DNA of 64,000 nucleotides from CAZUGA01 sp964619885 (lineage in GTDB: Bacteria; Pseudomonadota; Gammaproteobacteria; Methylococcales; UBA1147): contig CAZUGA010000017.1 of NCBI GenBank assembly GCA_964619885.1, positions 19,955 to 83,954 of the forward strand. Reading direction: 5' to 3'. A model generated the notes under the pieces. The model was not told the origin of the DNA, ran no database searches, and saw nothing but the letters and a program-made list of their open reading frames with translations. Position 1 is the stretch's first letter; each line of letters begins with the position of its first letter. Both the position numbers and the translations under genes were made by a program. Of the stretch, positions 10,232-19,152 are shown in pieces.

Positions 10232-12463
10232 ATGGTTGAAAATCAAGCAGTGCTGAATGATCCAATACGCTTATCGGTTACCGGTATGAGCTGCGCGGGT
10301 TGCGTGAAAACTGTTGAGGATGCGCTGAAATCGGTTGCCGGCGTAGATTTTGCCAGCGTCAATTTCGCCGATCATTCGGCCGTTGTGGAAGGCCAACCGG
10401 ATGTTGCTGTATTGCGCCAATCGGTGCAGGCTGTTGGCTACGACATCGCCGTGATGGAAAGCTTGGATGACCCTAGCGTAGAAATCGAATTAGAGCAGCG
10501 CCATTATCATGAACTGGTCAAGAAGGCGGTCATTGCCGCGGCCGTGGGTGCACCGCTGATGATTGCTGGTCATATGGGTTGGTTGCCGGAATTGGGTTCG
10601 GCGACTGCAAATTGGTTTTGGCCCGAGATCGCATTGATTACCTTCGGCGTAATGGTGTATTCGGGCGGGCATTTTTTTGTCGGTGCCGCGCATGCATTGC
10701 AAAAAGGCCAAGCCAATATGGATACACTGATTGCACTGGGTACCGGCGCCGCGTGGATCTACTCGACGATCGTGATCGATTTTTCGGATACATTGCCGTC
10801 GTTGGCCAAGCACGCTTATTTTGAAGCGGCGGTGATTATTCTCGCTTTTATCAATTTTGGTGCTGCGCTGGAAACACGGGCGCGGGGTAAAACTTCCAGC
10901 GCGATACGGGAATTGATCGGATTGCAGCCGCGCACCGCGCGGGTGGTGCGCAACGGTGAGGAACTGGATATCCCAATTGATCAAGTTGGTCTGGACGAAA
11001 CGCTAAGGGTCCGGCCCGGCGAAAAAATAGCCGTCGATGGCGTATTGATCAAAGGTCATTCCAGTATTGATGAGTCGATGCTAACTGGTGAGCCGCTTCC
11101 GGTTGAAAAATCAGAAGGTGATGAAGTCGTTGCCGGCACATTGAACCAAAAGGGTAGTTTTTTGTACCGAGCCACGCGGATTGGCCGTGACACCGTATTA
11201 GCACAGATTATTGAAAGTGTGCGCCAGGCACAAGGTAGTAAACCTGAAATTGCGCGGATGGTCGATCATATAGCCGCGGTATTCGTGCCCGCAGTCGTAG
11301 TAATCTCAATATTGACCTTTTTTGTCTGGCTTTGGGTCGGCCCTGACCCGGCCTTGGGTTATGCCTTCGTCACATCGATGACCGTATTGCTGATCGCTTG
11401 TCCCTGTGCTTTGGGGCTGGCTACGCCAATATCCGTGATGGTGGGTGTCGGACGCGCGGCGCAGGCGGGTATTCTGATTCGTAATGGCGACGCGTTACAA
11501 AGTGCTGGCAAATTAAGCTGCGTGGTGTTGGACAAAACCGGGACAGTAACAGAAGGCTGCCCCACAGTCTCCGCTGTCGAAGCTTTTTCCAATTGGACCG
11601 AAACGCAGGTGTTGCAATACGCTGTAAGTTTGGAGACCGGCTCAGAACATCCACTGGCCAGCGCGATATTGGCCCGGGGTGACGAGCAAGGCATTGAATC
11701 GATGGCCACGGAAAAATTCCAGGCGATCGCCGGGCACGGCGTATCCGCAACGGTGGACGGACAACTTATGTACTTTGGTAACCTGGAACTGATGCAGTCC
11801 AACAGGATCCCCTGCGACGATTTTAAGCTTATATTGGACGGCTATGCCGAGAACGCGCAAACGCCGATGCTGCTGGCGACCGCCGATCAGGTGGTCGGGT
11901 TGATCTCGGTATCGGATCCTATCAAGCTAGATTCCAAACAGGCGATAGCCGATTTAAAAGCCTCGGGTGTTCGGGTCTTAATGGTGACTGGCGATAATGA
12001 AAAAACCGCGCTGGCGGTTGCGCGTGAGGCGGGAATCGACGATGTACGCGCCCAGGTGTTGCCGCAGGACAAAGCGGCCATCGTAAAAACACTGCAAGAC
12101 CAGGGTGAAAGCGTCGGCATGGTTGGGGACGGCATCAACGATGCGCCCGCATTGGCCCAGGCCAACGTCGGTTTTGCGATCGGCACCGGTACTGATATCG
12201 CGATTGAAAGCGGCGATGTCGTATTGATGCGCGGGTCGCTGAGCAAATTGACCGAAGCAATCAAAGTTTCGCGGCTGACATTGCTCAATATTAAACAAAA
12301 TCTGCTCGGCGCGTTTATCTATAATACGTTGGCGATACCGGTTGCGGCGGGTTTGTTGTACCCAATGTTTGGCGTGCTGCTCAACCCGATGATCGCTGGT
12401 GCGGCGATGGCCATGTCGTCGGTGACCGTTGTGGCCAACGCCAACCGATTGCGCTGGCAATAA
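10232..12463 (+). CDS. copA: Copper-exporting P1B-type ATPase
   Basis: 743 aa. A single N-terminal heavy-metal domain carries GMSCAGC (CxxC at 21-24). The transport site CPC is at 390-392 in membrane helix 6. The phosphorylation motif DKTGT starts at D434, followed by the SEHPLA loop and GDGINDAPAL hinge. The last helices contain YN and MAMSS, the pattern of Cu(I) exporters (P1B-1). It pumps cytosolic Cu+ (or Ag+) out through the inner membrane at the cost of ATP. No copper chaperone or CueR-type regulator is adjacent, and no clear operator was found upstream. Confidence 0.93.
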   Translation: MVENQAVLNDPIRLSVTGMSCAGCVKTVEDALKSVAGVDFASVNFADHSAVVEGQPDVAVLRQSVQAVGYDIAVMESLDDPSVEIELEQRHYHELVKKAVIAAAVGAPLMIAGHMGWLPELGSATANWFWPEIALITFGVMVYSGGHFFVGAAHALQKGQANMDTLIALGTGAAWIYSTIVIDFSDTLPSLAKHAYFEAAVIILAFINFGAALETRARGKTSSAIRELIGLQPRTARVVRNGEELDIPIDQVGLDETLRVRPGEKIAVDGVLIKGHSSIDESMLTGEPLPVEKSEGDEVVAGTLNQKGSFLYRATRIGRDTVLAQIIESVRQAQGSKPEIARMVDHIAAVFVPAVVVISILTFFVWLWVGPDPALGYAFVTSMTVLLIACPCALGLATPISVMVGVGRAAQAGILIRNGDALQSAGKLSCVVLDKTGTVTEGCPTVSAVEAFSNWTETQVLQYAVSLETGSEHPLASAILARGDEQGIESMATEKFQAIAGHGVSATVDGQLMYFGNLELMQSNRIPCDDFKLILDGYAENAQTPMLLATADQVVGLISVSDPIKLDSKQAIADLKASGVRVLMVTGDNEKTALAVAREAGIDDVRAQVLPQDKAAIVKTLQDQGESVGMVGDGINDAPALAQANVGFAIGTGTDIAIESGDVVLMRGSLSKLTEAIKVSRLTLLNIKQNLLGAFIYNTLAIPVAAGLLYPMFGVLLNPMIAGAAMAMSSVTVVANANRLRWQ

Positions 12464-12544
12464 CCCTAGGCTAATTGGGATAGGCGATTGACAGTAAACC
12501 TTTAAAGCTAAAGCGAAAAAATCCAGCCTTTAGCAACCGGCGGA

Positions 12545-13723
12545 TCATGGGCTTGATGCTACCGCTGTCGATGCTGGTTTTTCAGCCGGGTATTTTTTGC
12601 TCGCCTTAATGATGACAAATTTTTTGTTATTGGTGATTACTGTCACATTGCCAAAAATGCGCTTCAGTTTGAGGTGGTACGGGAGGTGTCTGTTTCCGAT
12701 CACCCAGAGTTCACCGCCGGGCTTCAACACCTCGTTTGCTTCACTGAACATTTGCCAAGCGACAGCGTCGCTCATCGCATTATTATGGTGAAACGGCGGG
12801 TTATTCAGTACACAGTCGAAACTATCGTGTGGCACGCCGGATAAGCAATCTATGGTGGAGAATTCAGCGCGACGGCTATCGCCGAATAGCGCGTTAAAAT
12901 TGGCTTTGGCCGATGCCACCGCCATATAAGATTCATCGAAAAAGCTTAATTCTGCGTTGGGATTGAGCTGTGCTGCGATCAAACCTACTATGCCGTTGCC
13001 GCAACCAAGGTCGATTATCTTTTTTGCGGCGTCCCCGGCTGGGATGTGCTGCAAGAAAAATCGCGTACCCAAGTCCAGCTTTTCCCGCGAGAATACATTG
13101 GCGTGATTGATCAGCATGGCATCGCTACTGTCGAGTTGCCAAGTTATCGGATAAGGATTGTTGGGTGGATTCAAGTCCATGTTGGGATCGCAAAATATCA
13201 AGCGCGCCTTCTTTTTTGCCAGTGAGGTACGGGTCGGCCCAATAATCTGCTCAAACAAATCTAATGTGGAGCGGTGAACCGTTTTGACCATTGCCGAGCC
13301 GATAAACTGCGTATCAGCATGTATTGCCGGGCGCAATCTGTGCAATTGTTCTTCAAGCAATGCCAGACTTCGGGGGATCTTGATCAAAACCAGGTCAATT
13401 TTCGCAGTTGGTTCCGCAAGACTATCGAGTAACTGGACGCTTTTGCCAGACAGTCCGTTGCTTTTTAGGTTGTGAAGCGTTCCCTGGTGGGACAAATAAG
13501 AATCCGACAACATTTGCGGCTTGTACACGGCAAGCGCGACGGATAATGCCCCGAAGCTGTCGTTAACGATTAGAATCGACAGCGATGTTTCCGGTAAGTT
13601 GTTTTCGGCGATATGCTGCAACAGGTATTCATCTGCCGAGTCCCAAGCGCGTAAGCTTTGTTTCTTTAGAATCGGGTAGCGGGTGAGATTAAACGAACCT
13701 TGCGGCGATTTCAGGGTTTCCAT
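12545..13723 (-). CDS. rlmG: 23S rRNA (guanine-1835-N2) methyltransferase RlmG
   Basis: 392 aa, full length for RlmG. The N-terminal half is a non-catalytic Rossmann-like domain. The C-terminal half carries the SAM-binding loop (IIDLGCGNGIVGLIAA) and the N2-guanine catalytic motif NPPFHHNN. It methylates G1835 of 23S rRNA. Convergent with the copper ATPase gene; no operon partner. Confidence 0.92.
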   Translation of the reverse strand: METLKSPQGSFNLTRYPILKKQSLRAWDSADEYLLQHIAENNLPETSLSILIVNDSFGALSVALAVYKPQMLSDSYLSHQGTLHNLKSNGLSGKSVQLLDSLAEPTAKIDLVLIKIPRSLALLEEQLHRLRPAIHADTQFIGSAMVKTVHRSTLDLFEQIIGPTRTSLAKKKARLIFCDPNMDLNPPNNPYPITWQLDSSDAMLINHANVFSREKLDLGTRFFLQHIPAGDAAKKIIDLGCGNGIVGLIAAQLNPNAELSFFDESYMAVASAKANFNALFGDSRRAEFSTIDCLSGVPHDSFDCVLNNPPFHHNNAMSDAVAWQMFSEANEVLKPGGELWVIGNRHLPYHLKLKRIFGNVTVITNNKKFVIIKASKKYPAEKPASTAVASSP

Positions 13724-13871
13724 AAATAAGCGTGCGATAAATATAACGGGCCTGCCCAGGGAATTCTGGGTCGGCTAGTTTAGCACAGGCTCCGGTGCGC
13801 ATTGGTTGTGATTCGTGCTAGCATCCAGATCCACAGTGTCGTCAGTAAAATTAATTCGGATCGATACACCC

Positions 13872-14414
13872 ATGGCCACAGTATTTACCCATCCCGCGGT
13901 CGCAATTGCATTGTTACCCTGGTTTCGCCGGTTGCAAAATCGATGGCAGATATTAATGATTGGCGCATTACTGACAATTTTGCCCGATTTCGACGTGATT
14001 GGTCTGCGACTCGGCATCCCATATGGAGATATGTTGGGGCATCGCGGTCTGACCCACTCGATCTTTTTTGCCGTACTCGTGTCGGTCGTTTTTGCGCGCT
14101 GGTCAGCCGATAGATTCCAATTGAGGTTTTTGCCGGTCTGGTTGTATTATTTTTTGTGCCTGATCTCACACGGTGTGTTGGACGCGTTGACCGACGGCGG
14201 TTTGGGAATCGCATTTTTTGCACCGTTCGATAACCATCGTTATTTTTTCCCGCTGCGTCCGATAATGGTTTCGCCATTGAATATTGCGCGATTTTTCCAA
14301 GGCCAAGGGGCACCGGTGTTGATCAATGAATTGAAGTGGGTTTGGTTTCCCTGCCTTGTGATTTTTCTAGTAGGGTTTGCGGTATATCGCCGGACCACGC
14401 GTAACCATTGTTAA
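13872..14414 (+). CDS. YdjM-type membrane-bound metal-dependent hydrolase family (DUF457-like)
   Basis: 180 aa from ATG 13872; an upstream ATG at 13815 would add 19 unconserved residues. It begins MATVFTHPAVAIAL and has several membrane helices. Conserved His and Asp residues lie in HRGLTHSIFF and SHGVLDALTDGG, as in the YdjM/LexA-regulated DUF457 family. The family is called a metal-dependent hydrolase by annotation only; its reaction is unproven. No clear ribosome site precedes this start. Confidence 0.8.
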   Translation: MATVFTHPAVAIALLPWFRRLQNRWQILMIGALLTILPDFDVIGLRLGIPYGDMLGHRGLTHSIFFAVLVSVVFARWSADRFQLRFLPVWLYYFLCLISHGVLDALTDGGLGIAFFAPFDNHRYFFPLRPIMVSPLNIARFFQGQGAPVLINELKWVWFPCLVIFLVGFAVYRRTTRNHC

Positions 14415-14578
14415 CATTAGTTGCTCAATAGTTGCGCTATTTGATGTCGCCAGGGTTTTGCCAAACTGGAATCAAGTCGCATGGATTTTTGGCCTCGTCG
14501 TAGGCTTGGAGCGGCGAGTGAATTTCGATAATATCACCGGTGTTGCTCCGCTATTGGATTATATTAAGAGGGTTAAAG

Positions 14579-14965
14579 ATGAATAATAAAAAATTATGGA
14601 CTTTACTGTTTGGCTCGGTCGCTTTGTTGGTTTCCAACTATGCGCAATCGGAAGGATCCACAGTCACCGAATCTGGCATTGCCGCGTACTACAGTAATGT
14701 ATTCCAAGGTCGCAAAACCGCCAGCGGTCAACGCTACGACAAAAACAAATTGACCGCCGCGCACAGAACCTACCCATTCGGCACCCAACTGAAAGTCACC
14801 AACCAGGAAAACGGTAAAAGCATCGAGGTCAAGGTAAATGATCGCGGGCCGACCACGCCGGGCAGAATTATTGATCTTTCCCGACGAGCCGCTAAAGAAT
14901 TGGGCTATTTAAAAAAGGGTTTGGCGGATGTTACGTTGGAAGTTGTAGAAATGGGAAATAAATGA
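14579..14965 (+). CDS. RlpA-like double-psi beta-barrel protein
   Basis: 128 aa from ATG 14579 behind an AGAGGG ribosome site. A signal peptide covers about residues 1-24 (ending SNYAQS). The double-psi beta-barrel follows with the RlpA signatures ASGQRYDKNKLTAAHRTYPF, VKVNDRGP and RIIDLSRRAAKELG. The His and Asp expected in lytic transglycosylases of this family are present. It is short and lacks the SPOR domain of full RlpA, so septal targeting is doubtful. No lipobox cysteine is seen. Confidence 0.88.
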   Translation: MNNKKLWTLLFGSVALLVSNYAQSEGSTVTESGIAAYYSNVFQGRKTASGQRYDKNKLTAAHRTYPFGTQLKVTNQENGKSIEVKVNDRGPTTPGRIIDLSRRAAKELGYLKKGLADVTLEVVEMGNK

Positions 14966-14966
14966 A

Positions 14967-15113
14967 ATGCGGCCGGGTAATTTGCCGATCAAGATCAAAG
15001 CCCAAGCAGCGGATCGGATGATCGAAGTGGAGTTCGACCCGCGCGTAATGTCCAAGGACGAGGCCATCGCCGCGGCACGCAAGATTCAAGCATTGGTGGA
15101 ACCGAAAGCGTAG
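14967..15113 (+). CDS. Small ORF upstream of DGR target 1, 48 aa
   Basis: An ORF too short for standard calls starts one base after the rlpA-like stop and ends 8 bases before the GTG of target 1. It begins MRPGNLPIKIKAQ and continues with an acidic stretch MIEVEFDPRVMSKDEAIAAA. The tight spacing on both sides suggests an operon and possible translational coupling to the caspase gene. No homologue is recognised, and the ribosome site is weak. It could be a small partner or regulator of target 1; this is inference. Confidence 0.45.
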   Translation: MRPGNLPIKIKAQAADRMIEVEFDPRVMSKDEAIAAARKIQALVEPKA

Positions 15114-15121
15114 AGGTTCAC

Positions 15122-17095
15122 GTGGCCAAAAAATATGCGTTACTGGTTGGAACCGATCGATATGAGGACCGCGGCTTCTCACCGCTAACCGTCCCTCGCG
15201 CCGACGTCGCAGCGCTAAAAAATGTATTGACGGATCCGCAGATTGGCGGTTTTGATCAGGTCGATACACTGTTGAATGGTTCACTCGCCGAGATCATGGA
15301 GGCGGTCGGCGAGCTTTTCGGTGACAAATCCAAAGACGATCTTCTGTTACTGTATTTTTCCGGCCACGGCGCGTTGGATCGTTCGGGCGAATTGCACTTG
15401 AGTGTCGCCCAAACCAAGCTCAAACGTTTAAGCACCACCGCACTGTCTTCCACGCTGATCAAGAATGAAATGAACCACAGCCGGTCGCGGCGCCAGGTGT
15501 TGATCTTAGATTGTTGCTACGCGGGTGCTTTTTCGCGCAATTCCGCGAAATCCAAAAGCGCAACCGCGGAGCCCGCAGTCACGGAAGCAACCTTCGATGT
15601 GAAGGGTTATGGGCGCGAAATTCTGGTGTCGTCATCGGCCACCCAGCGATCCTGGGAAGGTGATGAAATTATCGGCAACAGCGACAAATCGCTGTTTACC
15701 CATTTTCTGGTTCAAGGTCTGGCCGCGGGTGAAGCGGCGCCCCAGGGCGGGTCGGATATCACCGTCGGTCAGTTGTACGATTATGTGCACGATAAAGTCG
15801 TCGCGGCCAGTCCAGCGGTGACGCCGCAGCGCTGGGCCGAGGCGCAGACCGATTCAATTGTGTTGGCGCAAAATCCCAAACCGGTGGTCAAAACCACGCC
15901 GTTGCCGGAAGATATTTTGAGAGATTTGGACGACGACCGGCCCCACGTTCGCGAGGGCGCGATACGGGAATTGGGACGGTTGGCGGCGGGTGAAGATCAA
16001 AAACGTACTGAAGCCGTGATCGAAGTATTGCGAAACAGGCGGGTTGTGGAGCGGGATATTTATGTTCACGAGGCGATCGATGCGGTATTGAGCAAGTTGG
16101 AGGCGTCAGCAAATGACGTGGTGGGTGTTGAACAAAAGGATGCAATATCGGCTGAAGAATCGGCGGGTCGTCATAGGACCCAAGTTTACCTGTTCATTAG
16201 TTTTTTGTTGATCGGGGTGATTGTCGTCTTCTGGAAATCTATAACTACCGACTCCCCACCTGATATAGCGCCATCTGTTGTTACGAATCCTAGCGCTGGG
16301 GTTCGGACAACGAAAGCCCCACTTGAGGTATCGCCAACCCTTGTCGAATCTTCGAAACCAGTCGTGTCAGCCAAACGTAAACCGGGAACTGTTTTCCAGG
16401 ATACCTTGAACGATGGTTCGAAGGGTCCTGAAATGGTTGTCATCCCGGCGGGCAGTTTCCGTATGGGGGATATTCAAGGTGTAGGTCATAGCGATGAGCA
16501 ACCCGTGCATAAGGTCACGATCAAGCGGCCTTTTGCGCTAAGCAAATACCCAATCACCTTTGCCGAATACGACCATTATCGAGAAGCTATCAACAAGCCT
16601 AAACCTTCCGATAACGATTGGGGTCGAGGTAATCGACCCGTCATCAATGTTTCTTGGATTGATGCAACGGCTTATGCGGCGTGGTTGAGTGATCAAACCG
16701 GAAAGCGCTACCGCTTGCCTTCGGAAGCCGAATGGGAATACGCGGCCCGCGGGTGGAAGGAAACCGAATATTGGTGGGGAGACGAAGCCGATAAGAAACA
16801 TGCCAATTTTTCTGGATATAATACAACGCCGGTTGATAAATACGCCGCAAATCCGTTTGGATTGCATGATACTTCGGGGAATGTTTGGGAATGGGTGCAG
16901 GATACCTGGCACGATACCTATAAATCGGCCCCAATTGATGGATCTGCATGGTTTGATAGTGACTCTCGACTCCGCGTGCTGCGTGGCGGCTCTTGGGGCA
17001 TTGAGCCGGACTTCGCGCGTTCGGCGTACCGGTACAGGTACAGACCGGAGACCTCGAGCTACTATGTTGGATTTCGCTTGGCCCAGGACCTATAA
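15122..17095 (+). CDS. DGR target 1: caspase-like protease, membrane segment, FGE-sulfatase/CLec variable domain
   Basis: 657 aa from GTG 15122, with AGAGG five bases upstream. Residues 1-250 are a caspase/metacaspase-like (peptidase C14) domain with the catalytic pair in YFSGHG (His82) and LILDCCYAG (Cys132). Residues about 262-332 form a helical, HEAT-like linker that is also present in target 2. A single membrane helix lies at about 356-374, with basic residues before it, which predicts N-in/C-out topology. From about 422 to the end is a formylglycine-generating-enzyme/C-type-lectin fold (GPEMVVIPAGSFRMGD, YRLPSEAEWEYAARG, GNVWEWVQD, LRGGSW). The last 40 residues are encoded by the variable repeat. 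The lectin-fold domain is expected to bind ligand rather than to make formylglycine. A role as a diversified sensor driving a cytoplasmic protease is inference. Confidence 0.9.
   Translation: MAKKYALLVGTDRYEDRGFSPLTVPRADVAALKNVLTDPQIGGFDQVDTLLNGSLAEIMEAVGELFGDKSKDDLLLLYFSGHGALDRSGELHLSVAQTKLKRLSTTALSSTLIKNEMNHSRSRRQVLILDCCYAGAFSRNSAKSKSATAEPAVTEATFDVKGYGREILVSSSATQRSWEGDEIIGNSDKSLFTHFLVQGLAAGEAAPQGGSDITVGQLYDYVHDKVVAASPAVTPQRWAEAQTDSIVLAQNPKPVVKTTPLPEDILRDLDDDRPHVREGAIRELGRLAAGEDQKRTEAVIEVLRNRRVVERDIYVHEAIDAVLSKLEASANDVVGVEQKDAISAEESAGRHRTQVYLFISFLLIGVIVVFWKSITTDSPPDIAPSVVTNPSAGVRTTKAPLEVSPTLVESSKPVVSAKRKPGTVFQDTLNDGSKGPEMVVIPAGSFRMGDIQGVGHSDEQPVHKVTIKRPFALSKYPITFAEYDHYREAINKPKPSDNDWGRGNRPVINVSWIDATAYAAWLSDQTGKRYRLPSEAEWEYAARGWKETEYWWGDEADKKHANFSGYNTTPVDKYAANPFGLHDTSGNVWEWVQDTWHDTYKSAPIDGSAWFDSDSRLRVLRGGSWGIEPDFARSAYRYRYRPETSSYYVGFRLAQDL
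16971..17086 (+). repeat. DGR variable repeat 1 (VR1)
   Basis: 116 bp, gapless alignment to the template repeat at 18602-18717. There are 16 mismatches, and every one lies at an adenine in the template (A to T, G or C). They fall in the 13 Asn/Lys codons of the template and leave the lectin-fold framework codons unchanged. The last 22 bases, up to GGCCCAG, are identical to the template and are the likely homing-initiation region. Confidence 0.95.
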
Positions 17096-17169
17096 CCCTT
17101 TTCGCTTTGTTCTTTTACTCTTTTTACTTCTTGAATGTTAGAAAATAATTCGAATATAGTCGTCACAGG

Positions 17170-17529
17170 ATGAGCCAAACCACTCCGCAAGCCATCCATC
17201 TATGCCATGAGTTGTTGGGTTGGCTCATCCCGTTGCTGGATAAATTCCCACGCAGCGGACGTTTCAGCCTGGGTGATCGTTTGGAGAGTGCGCTATTGGA
17301 TGTGCTGGAACGTTTGGTCGAAGCCGCCTATACCCGGGCAAATCTCAAAGGACAAGCCTTATCTTCGGCCAATCTCCGGTTAGAAGTTGCGCGGCAACTA
17401 TGGCGGCTGTGCTTTGAATTCAAGCTGATCTCAACAAAACGCTATCGTTATGGTGCCGAATTGATGGACGATTTGGGACGGCAAATCGGCGGTTGGTTGC
17501 GCAGCAGCAGCGCAGGTCGCGCTCGATGA
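17170..17529 (+). CDS. avd: DGR accessory variability determinant (Avd-like four-helix bundle)
   Basis: 119 aa, all-helical and basic at the C-terminus. The central stretch LLDKFPRSGRFSLGDRLESA is typical of the Avd/bAvd family. Avd forms a pentameric barrel that binds the DGR reverse transcriptase and template RNA and is needed for mutagenic retrohoming. Its stop overlaps the reverse transcriptase start by 4 bases (ATGA), so the two are coupled. It starts 74 bases after target 1 stops. Confidence 0.93.
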   Translation: MSQTTPQAIHLCHELLGWLIPLLDKFPRSGRFSLGDRLESALLDVLERLVEAAYTRANLKGQALSSANLRLEVARQLWRLCFEFKLISTKRYRYGAELMDDLGRQIGGWLRSSSAGRAR

Positions 17530-18635
17530 AAAGGTTGGGTCAAATTTGGGGAAAAATCTGTAGTTTCGAAAATTTATGGATTGCCTATAGAAAAGCGCGG
17601 CTCGGCAAGACTTTACGGCCCAGTGTCGCCTTGTTTTCCATGAATGTGGAAAAAGAGTTAATGGTTTTGCAAAGAGAACTCCGCGATGGGAGTTATCAAC
17701 CTGGGGAATATCGGCTTTTTACGATTTATGAACGCAAACCCCGCGCGATCGCCGCCGCGCCATTTCGGGACCGCGTTGTTCATCATGCGATCATGAATCT
17801 GTTAGAGCCCACGTTGGATCGAAGTTTTATAAACGATTCCTATGCATGCCGCAAAGGTAAAGGGGTTCACCGGGCGGTCGATCGGTTTCAGCGTTGGGCA
17901 CAACGCTATACCTATGTTTTAAAACTTGATGTCGAGCAATATTTTTCGTCAATCGACCATCCGATTCTCAAGGAAAAATTGCATCGCAAAATAAAGGACC
18001 GGTCAAGCTTAGCCTTATTGGAAAAAATAATTGATGCCAGCCCGCAAAATCCTAAACGGCCATTAGACTTTTTTCGGGGTGATGATCTATTGACGCCGTT
18101 GGGCAGGGGTGTGGGCATTCCAATCGGGAATCTTACCAGCCAGTTTTTCGCCAATCTTTTTCTGGATGATCTTGACCATTTCATTAAGCAGGAGCTGCGG
18201 GTAAAAGGATATCTCCGCTATGTTGATGATATGGTTTTATTGGCCGATAGCAAAACGGAGTTGGCCGAATACCGTGAGATTATTCGGGAGAAATTAGAAG
18301 ATTTAAGGTTGCGAGTGCACCCGAGAAAAGCGCATATCAGCCGCGCTGTCGACGGGTTGAACTTATTCGGGTATTTGGTTTATCGGGATTATCGAAGGTT
18401 AAGGAACGACAATGGTTATCGATTCGCCAGAAAATTGCGCGGGTTTGCTAAGGCTTACGAAGTTTGGGAGGTTGATTGGGATACATTGAACAGTTCGGTC
18501 CAAAGCTGGATCGGTCATGCCAAGCACGCCGATATATGGGGATTGCGCACAGCGATTTTTTCTGACATTGTATTTCGCAGGGGACCCGACCCACAAACGA
18601 ATCCGCGTGCTGCGTGGCGGCTCTTGGAACAATAA
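17526..18635 (+). CDS. DGR reverse transcriptase
   Basis: 369 aa from ATG 17526, which overlaps the avd stop. Finger and palm motifs are intact: LKLDVEQYF (first catalytic Asp, about 135), GIPIGNLTSQ (about 197-206) and YVDD (232-235). The IGxxxSQ form of the fourth motif is the mark of DGR enzymes, whereas group II intron enzymes have QGxxxSP. There is no maturase or endonuclease domain. The final 11 codons and the TAA stop lie inside the template repeat, which begins at 18602. The enzyme copies template RNA, misincorporating at adenines, and the cDNA replaces the variable repeats. Confidence 0.95.
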   Translation: MKRLGQIWGKICSFENLWIAYRKARLGKTLRPSVALFSMNVEKELMVLQRELRDGSYQPGEYRLFTIYERKPRAIAAAPFRDRVVHHAIMNLLEPTLDRSFINDSYACRKGKGVHRAVDRFQRWAQRYTYVLKLDVEQYFSSIDHPILKEKLHRKIKDRSSLALLEKIIDASPQNPKRPLDFFRGDDLLTPLGRGVGIPIGNLTSQFFANLFLDDLDHFIKQELRVKGYLRYVDDMVLLADSKTELAEYREIIREKLEDLRLRVHPRKAHISRAVDGLNLFGYLVYRDYRRLRNDNGYRFARKLRGFAKAYEVWEVDWDTLNSSVQSWIGHAKHADIWGLRTAIFSDIVFRRGPDPQTNPRAAWRLLEQ

Positions 18636-18717
18636 ACCGAACAACGCGCGTTCGGCGAACCGGAACAGGAACAAACCGGAGAACTCGAACAACAATGTTG
18701 GATTTCGCTTGGCCCAG
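18602..18717 (+). repeat. DGR template repeat (TR)
   Basis: 116 bp that match VR1 and VR2 without gaps. Read in the target frame, it has 13 AAC, AAT or AAA codons where the targets vary, while flanking codons (for example LRGGSW and VGFRLAQ) are invariant. It holds 32 adenines; 19 differ in at least one VR. It overlaps the 3' end of the reverse transcriptase gene by 34 bases. Transcription with avd-RT is expected to supply the template RNA. Confidence 0.95.
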
Positions 18718-18895
18718 TCTACCTGTGCGGCCGAAAGCCGGACCTAGAGCCAGGTTGTTCATGGACAACATGGGAATGGTGCGCAGGTGTCCATGAGCCG
18801 GGTTCCCGGTTTCGCAAGGATGGGAAAGACGAATAGTATTGTTAGGAAAACGGCAAGCGGGGCTGGTAGGATTTTTCCGAAGGCCCCGCTTGCAT
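18718..18895 (+). ncRNA. Structured region 3' of TR, probable DGR RNA spacer
   Basis: No ORF. The transcript can form several perfect stems: CGGC/GCCG (18728-18740), TCATGGACA/TGTCCATGA (18759-18767 with 18788-18796), CCGGG/CCCGG (18798-18809) and an 11-bp stem GCAAGCGGGGC (18853-18863 with 18883-18893). In the BPP-1 phage DGR, RNA just 3' of the template primes cDNA synthesis and binds the enzyme with Avd. Position and structure suggest the same role here; this is inference. The last stem could instead end the transcript, but no U-run follows directly. Confidence 0.6.
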
Positions 18896-18937
18896 TACAA
18901 AGATGCTTTCGATCTTTTTAATTTTGGGGGTTGGGAA

Positions 18938-19030
18938 GCAGTTTGTTGATTGATCAGAACGCGTGAATACGTCCGTGTAAGCTCCGCTGCAACATCCTTG
19001 TTGCAGAAGTCTGATCAATCAACAATCTGC
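18938..19030. repeat. Long inverted repeat with nested hairpin between TR and target 2
   Basis: Arms at 18938-18957 and 19011-19030 pair over 20 bases with one mismatch. Inside is a perfect 8-bp hairpin, CTGCAACA/TGTTGCAG (18987-19006), with a TCCT loop. No coding potential. It could be a transcript end, a cruciform or part of the DGR RNA. It lies 123 bases before target 2. Confidence 0.7.
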
Positions 19031-19152
19031 TTGCTTGCCGAATAGATGGATGGCCGTTTTATATAGATTTATAGGTTGTAAACATTGGGATTACTCGGAA
19101 AATTACAAAGACCTGGATTGATTGAGCCTCGGATTGGATACGGAAAATAAAC

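Noticed and set aside
17526..18635. Group II intron or retron reverse transcriptase
   Set aside because: The motif is IGNLTSQ, not QGxxxSP; no maturase or endonuclease domain; and an Avd gene with TR/VR repeats shows it is a DGR.
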